NCBI GenBank assembly: GCA_937944855.1
Contig: CALFAY010000038.1
Span: forward strand, 1-64,000
Origin: an uncultured Planctomycetota bacterium
GTDB taxonomy: Bacteria; Planctomycetota; Planctomycetia; Gemmatales; HRBIN36
Direction of reading: 5' to 3'
DNA length: 64,000 nt
The translations under genes and the position numbers were made by a program. Positions 1 to 8,439 of the stretch are shown piece by piece. The notes under the pieces were generated by a model. It saw nothing but the letters and a program-made list of their open reading frames with translations. It was not told where the DNA came from and made no database searches. The stretch's first letter is position 1. Each line of letters opens with the position of its first letter.

Positions 1-121
1 AGCCGCGACGGCAACGGAGCGGGGAAGAAACACCGCTCCCTGGCGGTCGCGGCTCGGAATGGCGGTCGCGGTTCGGAGTTGGAAATCGCGGCGCGAAATT
101 GGCAATCGCGGCGGCGAGGGC
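1..121. repeat. Palindromic repeat with a 20-nt tandem tail
   Basis: Bases 1-22 and 33-54 form an imperfect inverted repeat (arms AGCCGCGAC...GGAGCGG and its complement). The right arm runs into about four degenerate tandem copies of a roughly 20-nt unit beginning RTCGCGGYKCG (46-64, 65-84, 85-104, 105-120). The same inverted repeat with a tandem tail recurs near 53.4 kb, so this is a dispersed family rather than a unique structure. The left edge may be cut by the window start. No gene is seen between 1 and 213. Confidence 0.7.
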
Positions 122-213
122 ATCTGGGGGTTGGGCTGGGATTATGCTGGTCGGATTGACGTCAAGTTTTATCCGCTGCGCCAACATTTACCCATACGGG
201 GGACCATGTTCGA

Positions 214-1602
214 TCACTCCGCCGTCGTGCTGCCAGGCGGCTGCGTGCCGAACAACTTATGCGGGTCGAGCTTTTCTTCCTGTTTCGCTTCCAGCGCGTC
301 GGAGCCGAAGATGCTCTCCAGGGTGTGTTGCGGCTCGGCGGCAGCCACGGCTTGCTCCGCGACCGGGGCGGCTTCGCTTTCGGCAGCTTCCGTTGCTTCC
401 TCAGCCGTCTCGCCGACGCGTTGAGCCATTTCTCGCTTCTGAGCCTCGACCTGCTCGGCGAGTTCCTCGGCGGCAATGATCATCTCTTCGGCCTCTTCCG
501 GAGTGACATTGATGAGTTCGGCCAGTTGCTCCGGCTCCATGAAGGTGAGGTCGTCGTAGGAGAGGAAGCCCTCGGTGATGAGGACTTCGGTCATCTCGTC
601 GGTCATGCCCGGAATCTGGAGGAACCAGTTTTTGGCCCGGTCCAGGCTCTCGGAGTATTCCTCCGCGGTCATGATCTCAATGTCCCAACCGACCAGCTTG
701 GACGCCAAGCGGACGTTTTGTCCCCGCCGTCCGATGGCCAGGGAGAGTTGGTCGTCGCGGACCAGGACAATGGCTCGGCCGATCCGGGGATAGAGGAAGA
801 CTTCCTCGACCTTGGCCGGCTGCAAGGCGTTCTGAATCATGACCTGGAGCGATTCGTTGTAGCGGACGATGTCGATGCGTTCGCCGTTGAGTTCGTCCAC
901 GATGTTTTTGATGCGGCTGCCGCGGACGCCGACGCAAGCCCCGACGGCATCGACTTTGGAATCAATGCTGGAGACGGCGATCTTGGTGCGGTAGCCGGCT
1001 TCACGGGCGACGGCCCGGATGTCGATGGTGCGGTCCTGGATTTCGGGAATCTCCTGCTCGAACAGGCGGCGGACGAAGTCGGGATGGCTGCGGGACAGGA
1101 TGATGCGGACGCGCGGGCCGACTTCCTTGACCTCCCGGATGATGGCCTTGAGGCGCTGGCCGACGTGAAACGATTCGCCGGGGATCTGCTCCGAGCGTGG
1201 CAGCATCGCCTCGGTCTTGCCGATGCTGACCAGGACCGCGCCGTGCTCGATCCTCTGAACGGTGCCGATTTCCAGTTCCCCGATGCGATCGACGTATTCC
1301 TGATAGATCGCCTTGGATTCCGCTTCGCGGATGCGCTGGATGATCGACTGCTTAGCGGCATGGGCAGCGATGCGGCCCAGGGTGGCCGGGTCGATCTCTT
1401 CGCCGTCCTTGATAGCCACCACCCGTCCGGTATTGCGGTCGATGGAAACGGAGAGGTTGAGTTCCTCGTCATCCCGGGGACTGAAATACTTGCGGGCCGC
1501 CAGAAGCAGGGCGTTTTCCAGCGTGGAGAAGATCACTTCCCGGTCGATATTCTTGTCGCGGTGGATGACATCCACGAGGCGAAGGACTTCGTCAGCATTC
1601 AT
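214..1602 (-). CDS. nusA: Transcription termination/antitermination factor NusA
   Basis: NusA binds RNA polymerase and nascent RNA and modulates pausing, termination and antitermination. The 462-residue product has the usual order: an N-terminal polymerase-binding domain beginning [17 protein letters not shown], an S1 domain around residues 110-160 ([19 protein letters not shown]), and tandem KH domains with GVRGSRIK and [21 protein letters not shown] helical acidic segment with helix-hairpin-helix character follows, then an Ala/Glu-rich tail. The ATG at 1602 is preceded by a G-rich ribosome site. Upstream is an ABC ATPase gene rather than rimP, and no infB start is visible in the 213 bases downstream, so the classical rimP-nusA-infB order is not seen here. 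Confidence 0.96.
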   Translation of the reverse strand: MNADEVLRLVDVIHRDKNIDREVIFSTLENALLLAARKYFSPRDDEELNLSVSIDRNTGRVVAIKDGEEIDPATLGRIAAHAAKQSIIQRIREAESKAIYQEYVDRIGELEIGTVQRIEHGAVLVSIGKTEAMLPRSEQIPGESFHVGQRLKAIIREVKEVGPRVRIILSRSHPDFVRRLFEQEIPEIQDRTIDIRAVAREAGYRTKIAVSSIDSKVDAVGACVGVRGSRIKNIVDELNGERIDIVRYNESLQVMIQNALQPAKVEEVFLYPRIGRAIVLVRDDQLSLAIGRRGQNVRLASKLVGWDIEIMTAEEYSESLDRAKNWFLQIPGMTDEMTEVLITEGFLSYDDLTFMEPEQLAELINVTPEEAEEMIIAAEELAEQVEAQKREMAQRVGETAEEATEAAESEAAPVAEQAVAAAEPQHTLESIFGSDALEAKQEEKLDPHKLFGTQPPGSTTAE

Positions 1603-1621
1603 CTACGCACCCCCTGCCAAC

Positions 1622-1644
1622 AAAAAAGTGGGACCGGGTCCCAC
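1622..1644 (-). terminator. Intrinsic terminator between the ABC ATPase gene and nusA
   Basis: On the minus strand GTGGGACCCGGTCCCAC is followed directly by TTTTTTG. This gives a short GC-rich hairpin with a U-run, placed after the ABC ATPase stop (1680) and about 20 nt before the nusA ATG. It could end the upstream transcript or act as an attenuator in the nusA leader; the sequence alone does not decide. Confidence 0.7.
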
Positions 1645-1679
1645 TGTCGTCGTCCGCCCAGAGGCAGACGAAGGCCCGG

Positions 1680-2726
1680 TCATCCGGCGGGAGCCAGACG
1701 CCGGCCGGTGGCGGCATCGAAGCGATGTACCGACCGCCAATCCCAGACGACGCCGACTTCCTGACCCACTTCGCCGGCCAGACCGTCCGGCCATCGGGCG
1801 GTCAGGGACAGCTCCCCGTCATCGAGCCGGGCCAGACAACCCGTTTCGCGGTACTCCAGGGCTTTCAGCCGCAGCCGCAGGAAGCCCTCGGAAACCACGA
1901 CCGCGTCATGAGGACGAACGCCGAACAGAGCGGCCGGATCGCTGCCGTTGGGAGCAACTCTGGAGCCAGGCACCAGATTCATCGGCGGATCTCCGACCAG
2001 CAGGGCCACGCGCACACTATTGGGGACTTCGTAAATCTCTCGCGGCGGTCCTACTTGAAGGATCCGGCCCGCATCCATCACGGCCATGCGATCCGCCACG
2101 GCCAGGGCTTCCGCGTGGTCGTGCGTGACCCACAGCACGGTTCGGCCCATCTGCCGGAGCCAGTCCCGCACCTGAGTTCGTACCCGTGACTTGCCCAGCG
2201 GGTCCACATGGGCCAACGGCTCGTCCAACAAAAAAACCGCCGGTTGGCGGAGCAGAAGACGACCCAGGGCAATCCGTTGCCGTTCTCCTCCGGACAATTC
2301 GAACGGCTTGCGGTCCAAAAGCCGTTCCAGGCCGAGCAACGCCGCTACTTCCACCACGCGATCTTTCGGGTGAAGCTGCGGCCCCCCCTGCCCTGACCTG
2401 TTATTGTGATTATAAGTTGGTCTCCGAGGGAAGACCAGATTCTGGCGCACGGTCAGATGCGGGTAAACTGCCGGGTGTTGGAACACCATGCCGACGTTGC
2501 GACGATGCGGAGGCACAGCCGAGGCGTCTTTGCTGTCCAGTAAGATTGTCCCACGGGTCGGGCTTTCCAGTCCGGCGATGAGCCGCAACAGCGTCGTCTT
2601 GCCGCAACCGGACGGACCGAGCAGCACGAAAACTTCTCCCGGACGCACCTCGAGGTGGACATCCAGGATGGCCCTTATCCCTCCGGGGTAGGTTTTGCTG
2701 ACATTGACTAGCTGAATCGGGATCAT
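1680..2726 (-). CDS. ABC transporter ATP-binding protein (MalK/UgpC-like)
   Basis: This is a nucleotide-binding subunit of an importer-type ABC system. In the 348-residue product I see Walker A (GPSGCGKTT, about residue 38), the Q-loop region (MVFQHP), signature LSGGERQRIALGR, Walker B FLLDEPLAHVD and the H-loop (WVTHDH). A C-terminal beta-rich regulatory extension of the MalK/TOBE type follows. Between the Q-loop and the signature there is an unusual segment (YNHNNRSGQGG) not typical of MalK. No permease or binding protein lies nearby, so the transported substrate cannot be named. It follows a rhodanese gene by 33 bases, probably in one transcript ending at the hairpin before nusA. Confidence 0.88.
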   Translation of the reverse strand: MIPIQLVNVSKTYPGGIRAILDVHLEVRPGEVFVLLGPSGCGKTTLLRLIAGLESPTRGTILLDSKDASAVPPHRRNVGMVFQHPAVYPHLTVRQNLVFPRRPTYNHNNRSGQGGPQLHPKDRVVEVAALLGLERLLDRKPFELSGGERQRIALGRLLLRQPAVFLLDEPLAHVDPLGKSRVRTQVRDWLRQMGRTVLWVTHDHAEALAVADRMAVMDAGRILQVGPPREIYEVPNSVRVALLVGDPPMNLVPGSRVAPNGSDPAALFGVRPHDAVVVSEGFLRLRLKALEYRETGCLARLDDGELSLTARWPDGLAGEVGQEVGVVWDWRSVHRFDAATGRRLAPAG

Positions 2727-2759
2727 CGCAGAATCGCCGCGAGGGGCCGGGAGAGATGC

Positions 2760-3131
2760 TCAGGACTCGACGGGCAGCCCGGCGTCCCGCCAGCCGCGAA
2801 ATCCGCCGTCCATCGACCAGACGTTGGTGTAGCCCATCTTTTGCAAATTGTCGGCCGCCAGAGCCGAGCGATAGCCGCCCCCGCAGTACAGGACCAGTTC
2901 GGTGTCCAAATCTGGAAATCGTTTCTCGATATCCCGCTCGATAATGCCCTTGCTGAGATGGACGGCCCCCGGCAGGCGGCCCGCAGCACACTCGCTCTCT
3001 TCCCGGACATCCACGAGGACGAAGCGGTCGCCTCGCTGCAATTTGGCCTGAACGTCGGCAATCGTCAGTTCCCGGATGCGTCGCCGGGCCTCGGCCACGA
3101 GTTGGAGAAAACGCGGGGAATGCTGAGCCAT
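2760..3131 (-). CDS. Rhodanese-like domain protein
   Basis: A 123-residue single-domain rhodanese, a cytoplasmic sulfurtransferase or persulfide carrier. Motifs seen: FVLVDVREESECAAGRLPGAVHL at the N-terminal half, the active-site loop CGGGYRS with the catalytic cysteine, and the C-terminal GGFRGWRDAGLPVE typical of the fold. The start at 3131 (MAQHSPRF) is preferred over the longer ORF at 3149 because GGAG lies about 7 nt upstream of it. It is the first gene of a presumed two-gene unit with the ABC ATPase. The sulfur acceptor cannot be inferred. Confidence 0.87.
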   Translation of the reverse strand: MAQHSPRFLQLVAEARRRIRELTIADVQAKLQRGDRFVLVDVREESECAAGRLPGAVHLSKGIIERDIEKRFPDLDTELVLYCGGGYRSALAADNLQKMGYTNVWSMDGGFRGWRDAGLPVES

Positions 3132-3197
3132 GACGGCGCTCCGGCACAAGCAATCCCCCGACGACCTGCCGGGGGTGAGGAACCGCCTTTGCTGGCT

Positions 3198-3203
3198 ATT
3201 ATA
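3198..3203 (-). promoter_or_regulatory. Putative -10 box for the rhodanese gene
   Basis: A perfect minus-strand TATAAT lies about 70 nt upstream of the rhodanese start. No convincing -35 box is seen. A small inverted repeat (GACAGGC/GCCTGTC) sits just upstream of it. Confidence 0.35.
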
Positions 3204-3263
3204 AGGGCGTCTGACAGGCGGAGCCTGTCCGCCGGGGTGGCCGGGCCGGGGCGGTCCCTCTGG

Positions 3264-3563
3264 TCAGGGGATGCGAAGCGACACGCCTGCGGGAAGCCGA
3301 TCGGGGCTGCTCAGCACGTCGCGGTTGGCAAGATAGATGTCGTAGAACCGCTCGCCGTCGCCGTAATGCAGGCGGGCAATGGTGAAAAGCGTTTCCCCTT
3401 CCTGGACGACGTGGTACTTCGCCGCCGCAACCTGGTTCTGCTCAACAGCGGGGCGGGGAAGCTCCTGCTTGGGAGCAGAAATGTCCTTGCGGAAGAAGAC
3501 GACCGCAACGGCGATGACCAGTCCGACTCCGACGACCAGACCGAGCTTGGCATCGTTGGGCAT
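3264..3563 (-). CDS. Small membrane-anchored LysM-domain protein
   Basis: The 99-residue product starts MPNDAKLG and has one N-terminal membrane segment (LGLVVGVGLVIAVAVVFF). A short linker leads to a C-terminal LysM domain (YHVVQEGETLFTIARLHYGDG...LANRDVL...LPAGVSLRIP), a fold that usually binds glycan or peptidoglycan. The ORF track start at 3740 adds 59 residues with no domain. The start at 3563 is chosen because GGAGG lies 8 nt upstream. It probably faces the periplasm or paryphoplasm. Its specific role is unknown. Confidence 0.8.
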   Translation of the reverse strand: MPNDAKLGLVVGVGLVIAVAVVFFRKDISAPKQELPRPAVEQNQVAAAKYHVVQEGETLFTIARLHYGDGERFYDIYLANRDVLSSPDRLPAGVSLRIP

Positions 3564-3901
3564 GACCAAGGCCTCCGACCCTGCGTGCCTCGAAGGCCGT
3601 CCTTGGCCGATGCGATCCCACATGGGCTTGGATCGGCTGACGGAACACCGGGATGCAGCTTCTTTGGTGCCGACGTCTGCTCCGGACTTGCCGCGTACCG
3701 GCACCGTTGTTGTCAGCGAAGATTCTGATACCCACGGCAAATCAAACCCATACCACCCAAGGCTCTCTGTCCAAATTCTCCAATCTGACGGTTTTGCCGA
3801 GACATGGGCGGAACTTCATCGGCATTGACACGGCTTCCCCCAGGGAATAAGTTGCGGTCCCTTTTCCCATGCTTCCGGAACCCAGGAGGGGGGATTGCGA
3901 C
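3564..3901. other. Divergent intergenic region, lysM protein / aminotransferase
   Basis: About 340 bases between divergent genes. I see no credible ORF, only the sigma-70-like promoter at 3825-3853 described separately. Confidence 0.6.
3825..3853 (+). promoter_or_regulatory. Sigma-70-like promoter for the DegT aminotransferase
   Basis: A perfect TTGACA is separated by 17 nt from TAAGTT, a weak -10. Transcription would start about 40 nt before the aminotransferase ATG at 3902. Confidence 0.5.
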
Positions 3902-5050
3902 ATGACAGCCGCTCCGGTACCCTTTTTCGACCTGAAGATTCAATATCACGGCTTGCGGAAGCAGATCGAAGAGGCCGTCAATCGGGTGCTTCAATCCGGT
4001 TGCTTCATTCTCGGGGCTGAGGTCAAAGCCCTGGAGGAGGAGATAGTCGCCTACACCGGCTGTGCGGCCGCCGTGGCCTGCGCTTCGGGGACCGATGCTC
4101 TCTTGCTGGCACTGGCGGCCCTGGGGATCGGACCCGGCGACGAAGTCATCGTGCCGACGTTCACCTTCTTCGCCACGGCCTCCTGCGTCAGCCGCCTGGG
4201 TGCCCGGCCAGTCTTCACCGACATCGACCCGGACACCTTCAACATGGATCCCCGCCAGGTCGAGGACAAGATCACGCCCCGGACCAAAGCGATCATTCCG
4301 GTACACCTGTTTGGCCAGTGCTGCGACATGGAGCCGCTGTGGAAGATCGCCGAGCGGCATCATCTCCCCATCATCGAAGATGCCGCCCAGGCTTTCGGCT
4401 CGGAGTATCAGGGCAAACGCACCGGGACGCTGGGCGCGCTGGCCTGTCACAGCTTCTATCCGACCAAGAACCTCGGAGCCTACGGCGACGCCGGCATGGT
4501 CGTGACCAATGACCGCGAACTGGCGGCGAAAATCGCCTGCCTGCGGACGCATGGCATGGAACCGCGCTACTACCACAGGTACCTGGGCTGGAACAGCCGC
4601 CTGGACGCCCTTCAGGCGGCCATCCTGCGGGTCAAGCTGAGCTGGGTCGCCCGTTTCATCGACGCTCGCATCGCCATCGCCCGCCGCTACGATCTGCTCA
4701 TCGACGAACATGGCCTGGGCGGTCTGGTCCAGAAGCCGGTGGTGCTGCCCCACTGCAAGCACACGTTCAATCAGTATGTCGTCCGGGTCAGCGGCGGCCG
4801 TCGTGACGATCTGCTCGATCATCTCCGGCGGGAAGGAATTGGCTTCGAGATCTACTATCCGATCCCGTTGCACTTGCAGGAAGTGTTCGCTCCGCTGGGC
4901 TACAAGCCCGGCGACTTCCCAGTGGCCGAGCGCGCCTGCAAGGAAGTAGTGGCCTTGCCCATGTACCCGGAACTGAGCTACGAGCAACAGAAACGGGTGG
5001 TCCGGACCATCGCCCAGTTTGCTCGCGGCAGCCTCCGGGCCGCTGCCTGA
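3902..5050 (+). CDS. DegT/DnrJ/EryC1/StrS family PLP-dependent aminotransferase
   Basis: A 382-residue fold-type I aminotransferase of the sugar-nucleotide family, which typically aminates a keto sugar during nucleotide-sugar or glycan synthesis. Seen: the early PFFDLKIQY signature, the substrate/cofactor segment GTDALLLALAALGIGPGDEVIVP, FFATASC, HLFGQCCDM, IIEDAAQAFG with the PLP-pyridine aspartate, and SFYPTKNLGAYGDAG with the PLP lysine. LGWNSRLDALQAAIL closes the core. The start at 3902 is preferred over 3869 because AGGAGGGGGG precedes it. The sugar substrate is unknown. A nucleotide-sugar epimerase and nucleotidyltransferase lie 52 kb away in this window, which could belong to the same pathway but are not linked. 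Confidence 0.92.
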   Translation: MTAAPVPFFDLKIQYHGLRKQIEEAVNRVLQSGCFILGAEVKALEEEIVAYTGCAAAVACASGTDALLLALAALGIGPGDEVIVPTFTFFATASCVSRLGARPVFTDIDPDTFNMDPRQVEDKITPRTKAIIPVHLFGQCCDMEPLWKIAERHHLPIIEDAAQAFGSEYQGKRTGTLGALACHSFYPTKNLGAYGDAGMVVTNDRELAAKIACLRTHGMEPRYYHRYLGWNSRLDALQAAILRVKLSWVARFIDARIAIARRYDLLIDEHGLGGLVQKPVVLPHCKHTFNQYVVRVSGGRRDDLLDHLRREGIGFEIYYPIPLHLQEVFAPLGYKPGDFPVAERACKEVVALPMYPELSYEQQKRVVRTIAQFARGSLRAAA

Positions 5051-5055
5051 CCCCG

Positions 5056-6948
5056 TCAGCGTCCGTCGAGTTCGACCGCCTCTTCCCAGTGCTCATACAA
5101 CTGGGCGACACGCTGGTTTGCCTCTTCGAACGCTTGCAGAGTTTCCTTGACTTTGTCGCCGTCCCGATACAGGTTCGGATCGGCCAAGGCTGCCTCCAGT
5201 TGGCGGATGCGGTCCTCCTGTTCCGCGATCTCAGCTTCCAACTCTTCCAATTTGCGATAGGGAAAGCGACGTTTGCGACGCACCGGCCGTTCCGCCGCCG
5301 TTGCTCGGGGAACGGAACGATCCCCGCTGTCCGACGGCGAGGCCATTTCACCGCCCATCATCCGCTGCCAGGTCTCGTAGTTGCCGTGAAGGACCCGGGC
5401 CTTGCCCTTGCCGTCGAGGACGATGAGCATGTCCACGACGCGATTGAGGAACCAGCGGTCATGGCTGACGACAAGGACCGTGCCTTCGAATTGCTGGAGC
5501 GCTTCTTCGAGAGCTTCGCAGGCCCACAGGTCGAGGTGGTTGGTCGGCTCGTCGAGGACCAGGACGTTGATCTTGCGGGCGACCAGACGGGCCAGGGCGA
5601 CCCGGCTCTTCTCGCCGCCGCTGAGGCTGGCGACACGCTGGTAGGCCCGTTCGCCGGTGATGCCGAAGCGGGCCAGCAGATTCCGCATCTCCTGTTCCTG
5701 AGTTTCGGGATCGTTTGGCCAGACGGCCCGCACGGCCTCGGCGTCTCCCGGCAGTGTCTGGAGATGCTGATCGAAGTAGCCGATGTCGAGGTGGTAGCCG
5801 CGGATGACCTGGCCAGCGTCAGGGGTTTCTTGGCCGAGGAGAATCCGCAGGAGCGTCGTCTTGCCGCTGCCGTTCGGCCCCAGAATGCCGACCCGCTGGC
5901 CTCGGCGAATTTGAAAACTCAGATCGCTAAACAGCGGCCGGTCGTAGCTCTTGGCCAGGTCCTGAACTTCGAACACGACGTCCCCGGAACGCCGAGCCGA
6001 GTGAAAGTGCATGTGCGGTCTTTCGATGGCCACGGGACGTTCGACCCGTTCCAGACGCTCCAGGGCGTTTCGTCGCGAAGCCGCCTGCTTGTGCAACTCG
6101 CCGTAGTGGACCCGGCGAATGTAGTCCTCCTGCCTCGCGATGTACTCCTGCTGCGCTTCCCAGGTCCGCAATTGCACTTGATACCGCTCTTCCCGCTGCC
6201 GGAGGTAAGCGGAGTAGTTGCCGACGTAGCTCGTCAGTTTCCGGTTGTGCAGTTCAAAGATGCGGTTGGCCACGCGATCCAGGAAGCAGCGGTCGTGGCT
6301 GACCAGGATCATCGCCTCGTTCTGCCTGCTGAGATACTCTTCGAGCCATTGCGTGCCGGCGAGGTCGAGGTGATTGCTCGGCTCGTCGAGCAAGAGGACA
6401 TCGGGAGCGGCCAGGAGGAGTTTGGCCAGCGTCAACCGATGCCGCTGGCCGCCGCTGAACGTGTTCACGGGGCGCTCGAAATCCTCCGCCGCGAAGCCCA
6501 GACCTTGCAGCACGGCCTCGACCTGATGATCGAGGTTGTACGCATCATGCCGGCGCAGCAGTTCGTTGAGCCGGTCGAAGCGGTCGGTCAACCGCCTTTT
6601 CTCTTCTTCACTGGCAGCATGGGTGATCGCTTCACCGACGCGGACCAATTCTTCCTGGGCTTGCAGGAGCGCGTCTAACGCGGAGCGAGCCTCTTCGAAA
6701 AGGCTCCGTTCGGCGTCGAAGCGCGGTTCCTGTTCCAGGATGCCGACCTTGGCCCCGGCGTGGAGCCGGACTTCGCCCCGGTCGGGTTCGTCCAGGCCGG
6801 CCAGGATGCGCAGCAGCGTGGTCTTGCCGACGCCGTTGGGACCGACCAGACCGATGCGGTCGCCGTGATGCAGTTCGAAGCCGACGTCCTCGAACAACGG
6901 ACCGTGTTGAAAGCCTCGGGTCAGTCCTGAACATGAGAGCAAAAGCAT
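5056..6948 (-). CDS. uup: ABC-F family ATPase, Uup-like
   Basis: A soluble ABC-F protein of 630 residues with two nucleotide-binding domains and no membrane segments; such proteins act on ribosomes or nucleic acids. Domain 1 has GPNGVGKTT, FSGGQRHRLTLAK and LLLDEPSNHLD. The interdomain linker is charged (REERYQVQLRTWEAQQEYIAR region). Domain 2 has GPNGSGKTT, LSGGEKSRVALARL and LVLDEPTNHLD. A C-terminal coiled coil (about 565-628, KLEELEAEIAEQEDRIRQLE) is the feature that favours Uup over EttA. It follows uvrC by 29 bases, probably in one transcript, and meets the aminotransferase gene tail-to-tail with a 5-base gap. Confidence 0.9.
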   Translation of the reverse strand: MLLLSCSGLTRGFQHGPLFEDVGFELHHGDRIGLVGPNGVGKTTLLRILAGLDEPDRGEVRLHAGAKVGILEQEPRFDAERSLFEEARSALDALLQAQEELVRVGEAITHAASEEEKRRLTDRFDRLNELLRRHDAYNLDHQVEAVLQGLGFAAEDFERPVNTFSGGQRHRLTLAKLLLAAPDVLLLDEPSNHLDLAGTQWLEEYLSRQNEAMILVSHDRCFLDRVANRIFELHNRKLTSYVGNYSAYLRQREERYQVQLRTWEAQQEYIARQEDYIRRVHYGELHKQAASRRNALERLERVERPVAIERPHMHFHSARRSGDVVFEVQDLAKSYDRPLFSDLSFQIRRGQRVGILGPNGSGKTTLLRILLGQETPDAGQVIRGYHLDIGYFDQHLQTLPGDAEAVRAVWPNDPETQEQEMRNLLARFGITGERAYQRVASLSGGEKSRVALARLVARKINVLVLDEPTNHLDLWACEALEEALQQFEGTVLVVSHDRWFLNRVVDMLIVLDGKGKARVLHGNYETWQRMMGGEMASPSDSGDRSVPRATAAERPVRRKRRFPYRKLEELEAEIAEQEDRIRQLEAALADPNLYRDGDKVKETLQAFEEANQRVAQLYEHWEEAVELDGR

Positions 6949-6977
6949 GATCGGGTTCCGGATGCCTGGTTGCCGGT

Positions 6978-8381
6978 TTAGTCCTGGTCGGGCGTTGGGT
7001 CCGGTTCCGGCTCGGCCTCGCCGACACGAGGCGCCGGAGAATCCAGCTTCAGGCGTTTGCTCATCAGCAGATGATGGTAGTGCTGCGCAAAGCGGTGGGC
7101 TTCGTCACGGACGTATTGCAACAGCCGCAGCGCGGCCGAAGTGCGGCTCAGACGCAGCGGCTCGGCGGCGTCGAGACGAAAGACCTCCTCATGCTGCTTG
7201 GCCAGGGAGATGAGGCAGGGCGGCTCGATGCCGAGCGCCTCGAAGGCCTGCCGGGCGGCGTTGAGCTGCCCTTTGCCGCCGTCGATCACAAGCACCTCGG
7301 GAAAGACCTGTTCCTCGTGTCGCAGACGCCGATAGCGGCGCGTGACGACTTCGCGGATCGAAGCGAAGTCGTCGATCCCTTCCACGGAGCGAAGGCGGTA
7401 GCGACGATAGCCGGGCTTGAACGGCAGACCGTCAATGAACACTACCAGGGAGGCCACCGCCTCGCTGCCGCCCAGATGGGCCACGTCGATTCCCTCGATG
7501 ACCCGCGGCAAGCGGTCGAGCTTGAGCACCTGCTTCAGCCCCAGCACTCCTTTGCGGGGATTCATCACGAACACTTCCGGCTGCACGTCCTTGTCCGCCT
7601 CGCCGCGCAGGCTGAGATTGTTCAAGGCCCGGATCTCGTCGCGGATTCGGGCCGCCTTCTCGAACTGCAAAGCGGCACTGGCCTGGCGCATCTCCTTTTC
7701 CAGTTCCGCGAGGAGCCGCTGCTTCTTGCCTTCCAACACCAGCCGCAGTTGGCGGATTTGCCGCCGATACTCTTCCGGGCTGACGCGGAAATTGCAGGGA
7801 GCGGTACATTGTTGGATGCTGGCCAGAATGCAGGGCCGATACCACCGCCACTTCGGTTCGTCGGGGTTGATGTCGAGGCTACAGGTGCGGAAACGGAAGA
7901 TGCGCTGAAGCACCTGGATCGCCGCCCGCAGGGCGCTGGCACTGGTGAACGGGCCGTAGAGCCGGACGCCCCGCCGCTTCGGACTGCGGGTGAACTCGAC
8001 GCGAGGATACGGCTCCCGGACGCGGATTTGCAGATAGGGAAAGGTCTTGTCGTCCTTCAGTTCGACGTTGAAGCGCGGCTGGATGTCCTTGATGAGCCGG
8101 GCTTCCATGAGCAGGGCGTCCACCTCGGACTCTGCTTCGAGAAAATCCACGTCGCGGATTTCCCGGACGAGATCGCAGGTGCGTCGGTCCTCGGCGGCCT
8201 GGCGGGTGAAGTAGTGGGAGGCGCGGTTGCGGAGGTTCTTGGCCTTGCCGACGTAGATCACCCGTCCCCGCGCATCCTTCATCAGATAAACGCCAGGACC
8301 GCGCGGAAATTCCTTGACCTTTTCCGCCAGCTGGGCGATGACATTCGAGTTGTCGAAGGAGGATTGGCTTGGGTTCTCCAT
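6978..8381 (-). CDS. uvrC: UvrC-type excinuclease subunit lacking the C-terminal HhH domain
   Basis: UvrC makes the two incisions of nucleotide excision repair. The product has an N-terminal GIY-YIG nuclease (GPGVYLMKDARGRVIYVGKA), a four-cysteine set in the spacing known for the UvrC iron-sulfur cluster (FRTCSLD, RPC, then CTAPC) and a UVR motif (LQFEKAARIRDEI). The C-terminal RNase H-like nuclease has EGIDVAHLGG, VLVIDGGKGQL and RDEAHRFA. At 467 residues it is shorter than the usual 590-620. It stops soon after the RNase H-like domain with an acidic Pro tail and no helix-hairpin-helix pair. The start at 8381 is chosen because a TATAAT box (8394-8399) lies inside the longer ORF. Confidence 0.92.
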   Translation of the reverse strand: MENPSQSSFDNSNVIAQLAEKVKEFPRGPGVYLMKDARGRVIYVGKAKNLRNRASHYFTRQAAEDRRTCDLVREIRDVDFLEAESEVDALLMEARLIKDIQPRFNVELKDDKTFPYLQIRVREPYPRVEFTRSPKRRGVRLYGPFTSASALRAAIQVLQRIFRFRTCSLDINPDEPKWRWYRPCILASIQQCTAPCNFRVSPEEYRRQIRQLRLVLEGKKQRLLAELEKEMRQASAALQFEKAARIRDEIRALNNLSLRGEADKDVQPEVFVMNPRKGVLGLKQVLKLDRLPRVIEGIDVAHLGGSEAVASLVVFIDGLPFKPGYRRYRLRSVEGIDDFASIREVVTRRYRRLRHEEQVFPEVLVIDGGKGQLNAARQAFEALGIEPPCLISLAKQHEEVFRLDAAEPLRLSRTSAALRLLQYVRDEAHRFAQHYHHLLMSKRLKLDSPAPRVGEAEPEPDPTPDQD

Positions 8382-8393
8382 AGTTCCTCGTAC

Positions 8394-8399
8394 ATTATA
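8394..8399 (-). promoter_or_regulatory. -10 box for uvrC
   Basis: A perfect minus-strand TATAAT ends 12 bases before the uvrC ATG at 8381, implying a very short leader. GAGGAAC between them could be the ribosome site. The -35 region is weak. Confidence 0.5.
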
Positions 8400-8439
8400 A
8401 CCGGCAACGATACCGCAGCCCGCTTGTCGGAGAGGCTTC

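Noticed and set aside
259-1764. 501-codon plus-strand ORF opposite nusA
   Set aside because: Antisense shadow of nusA; the NusA reading on the minus strand has full domain content and the plus frame has none.
5089-6678. 529-codon plus-strand ORF opposite the ABC-F gene
   Set aside because: Mirror frame of a GC-rich gene, with no recognisable domain and no ribosome site.
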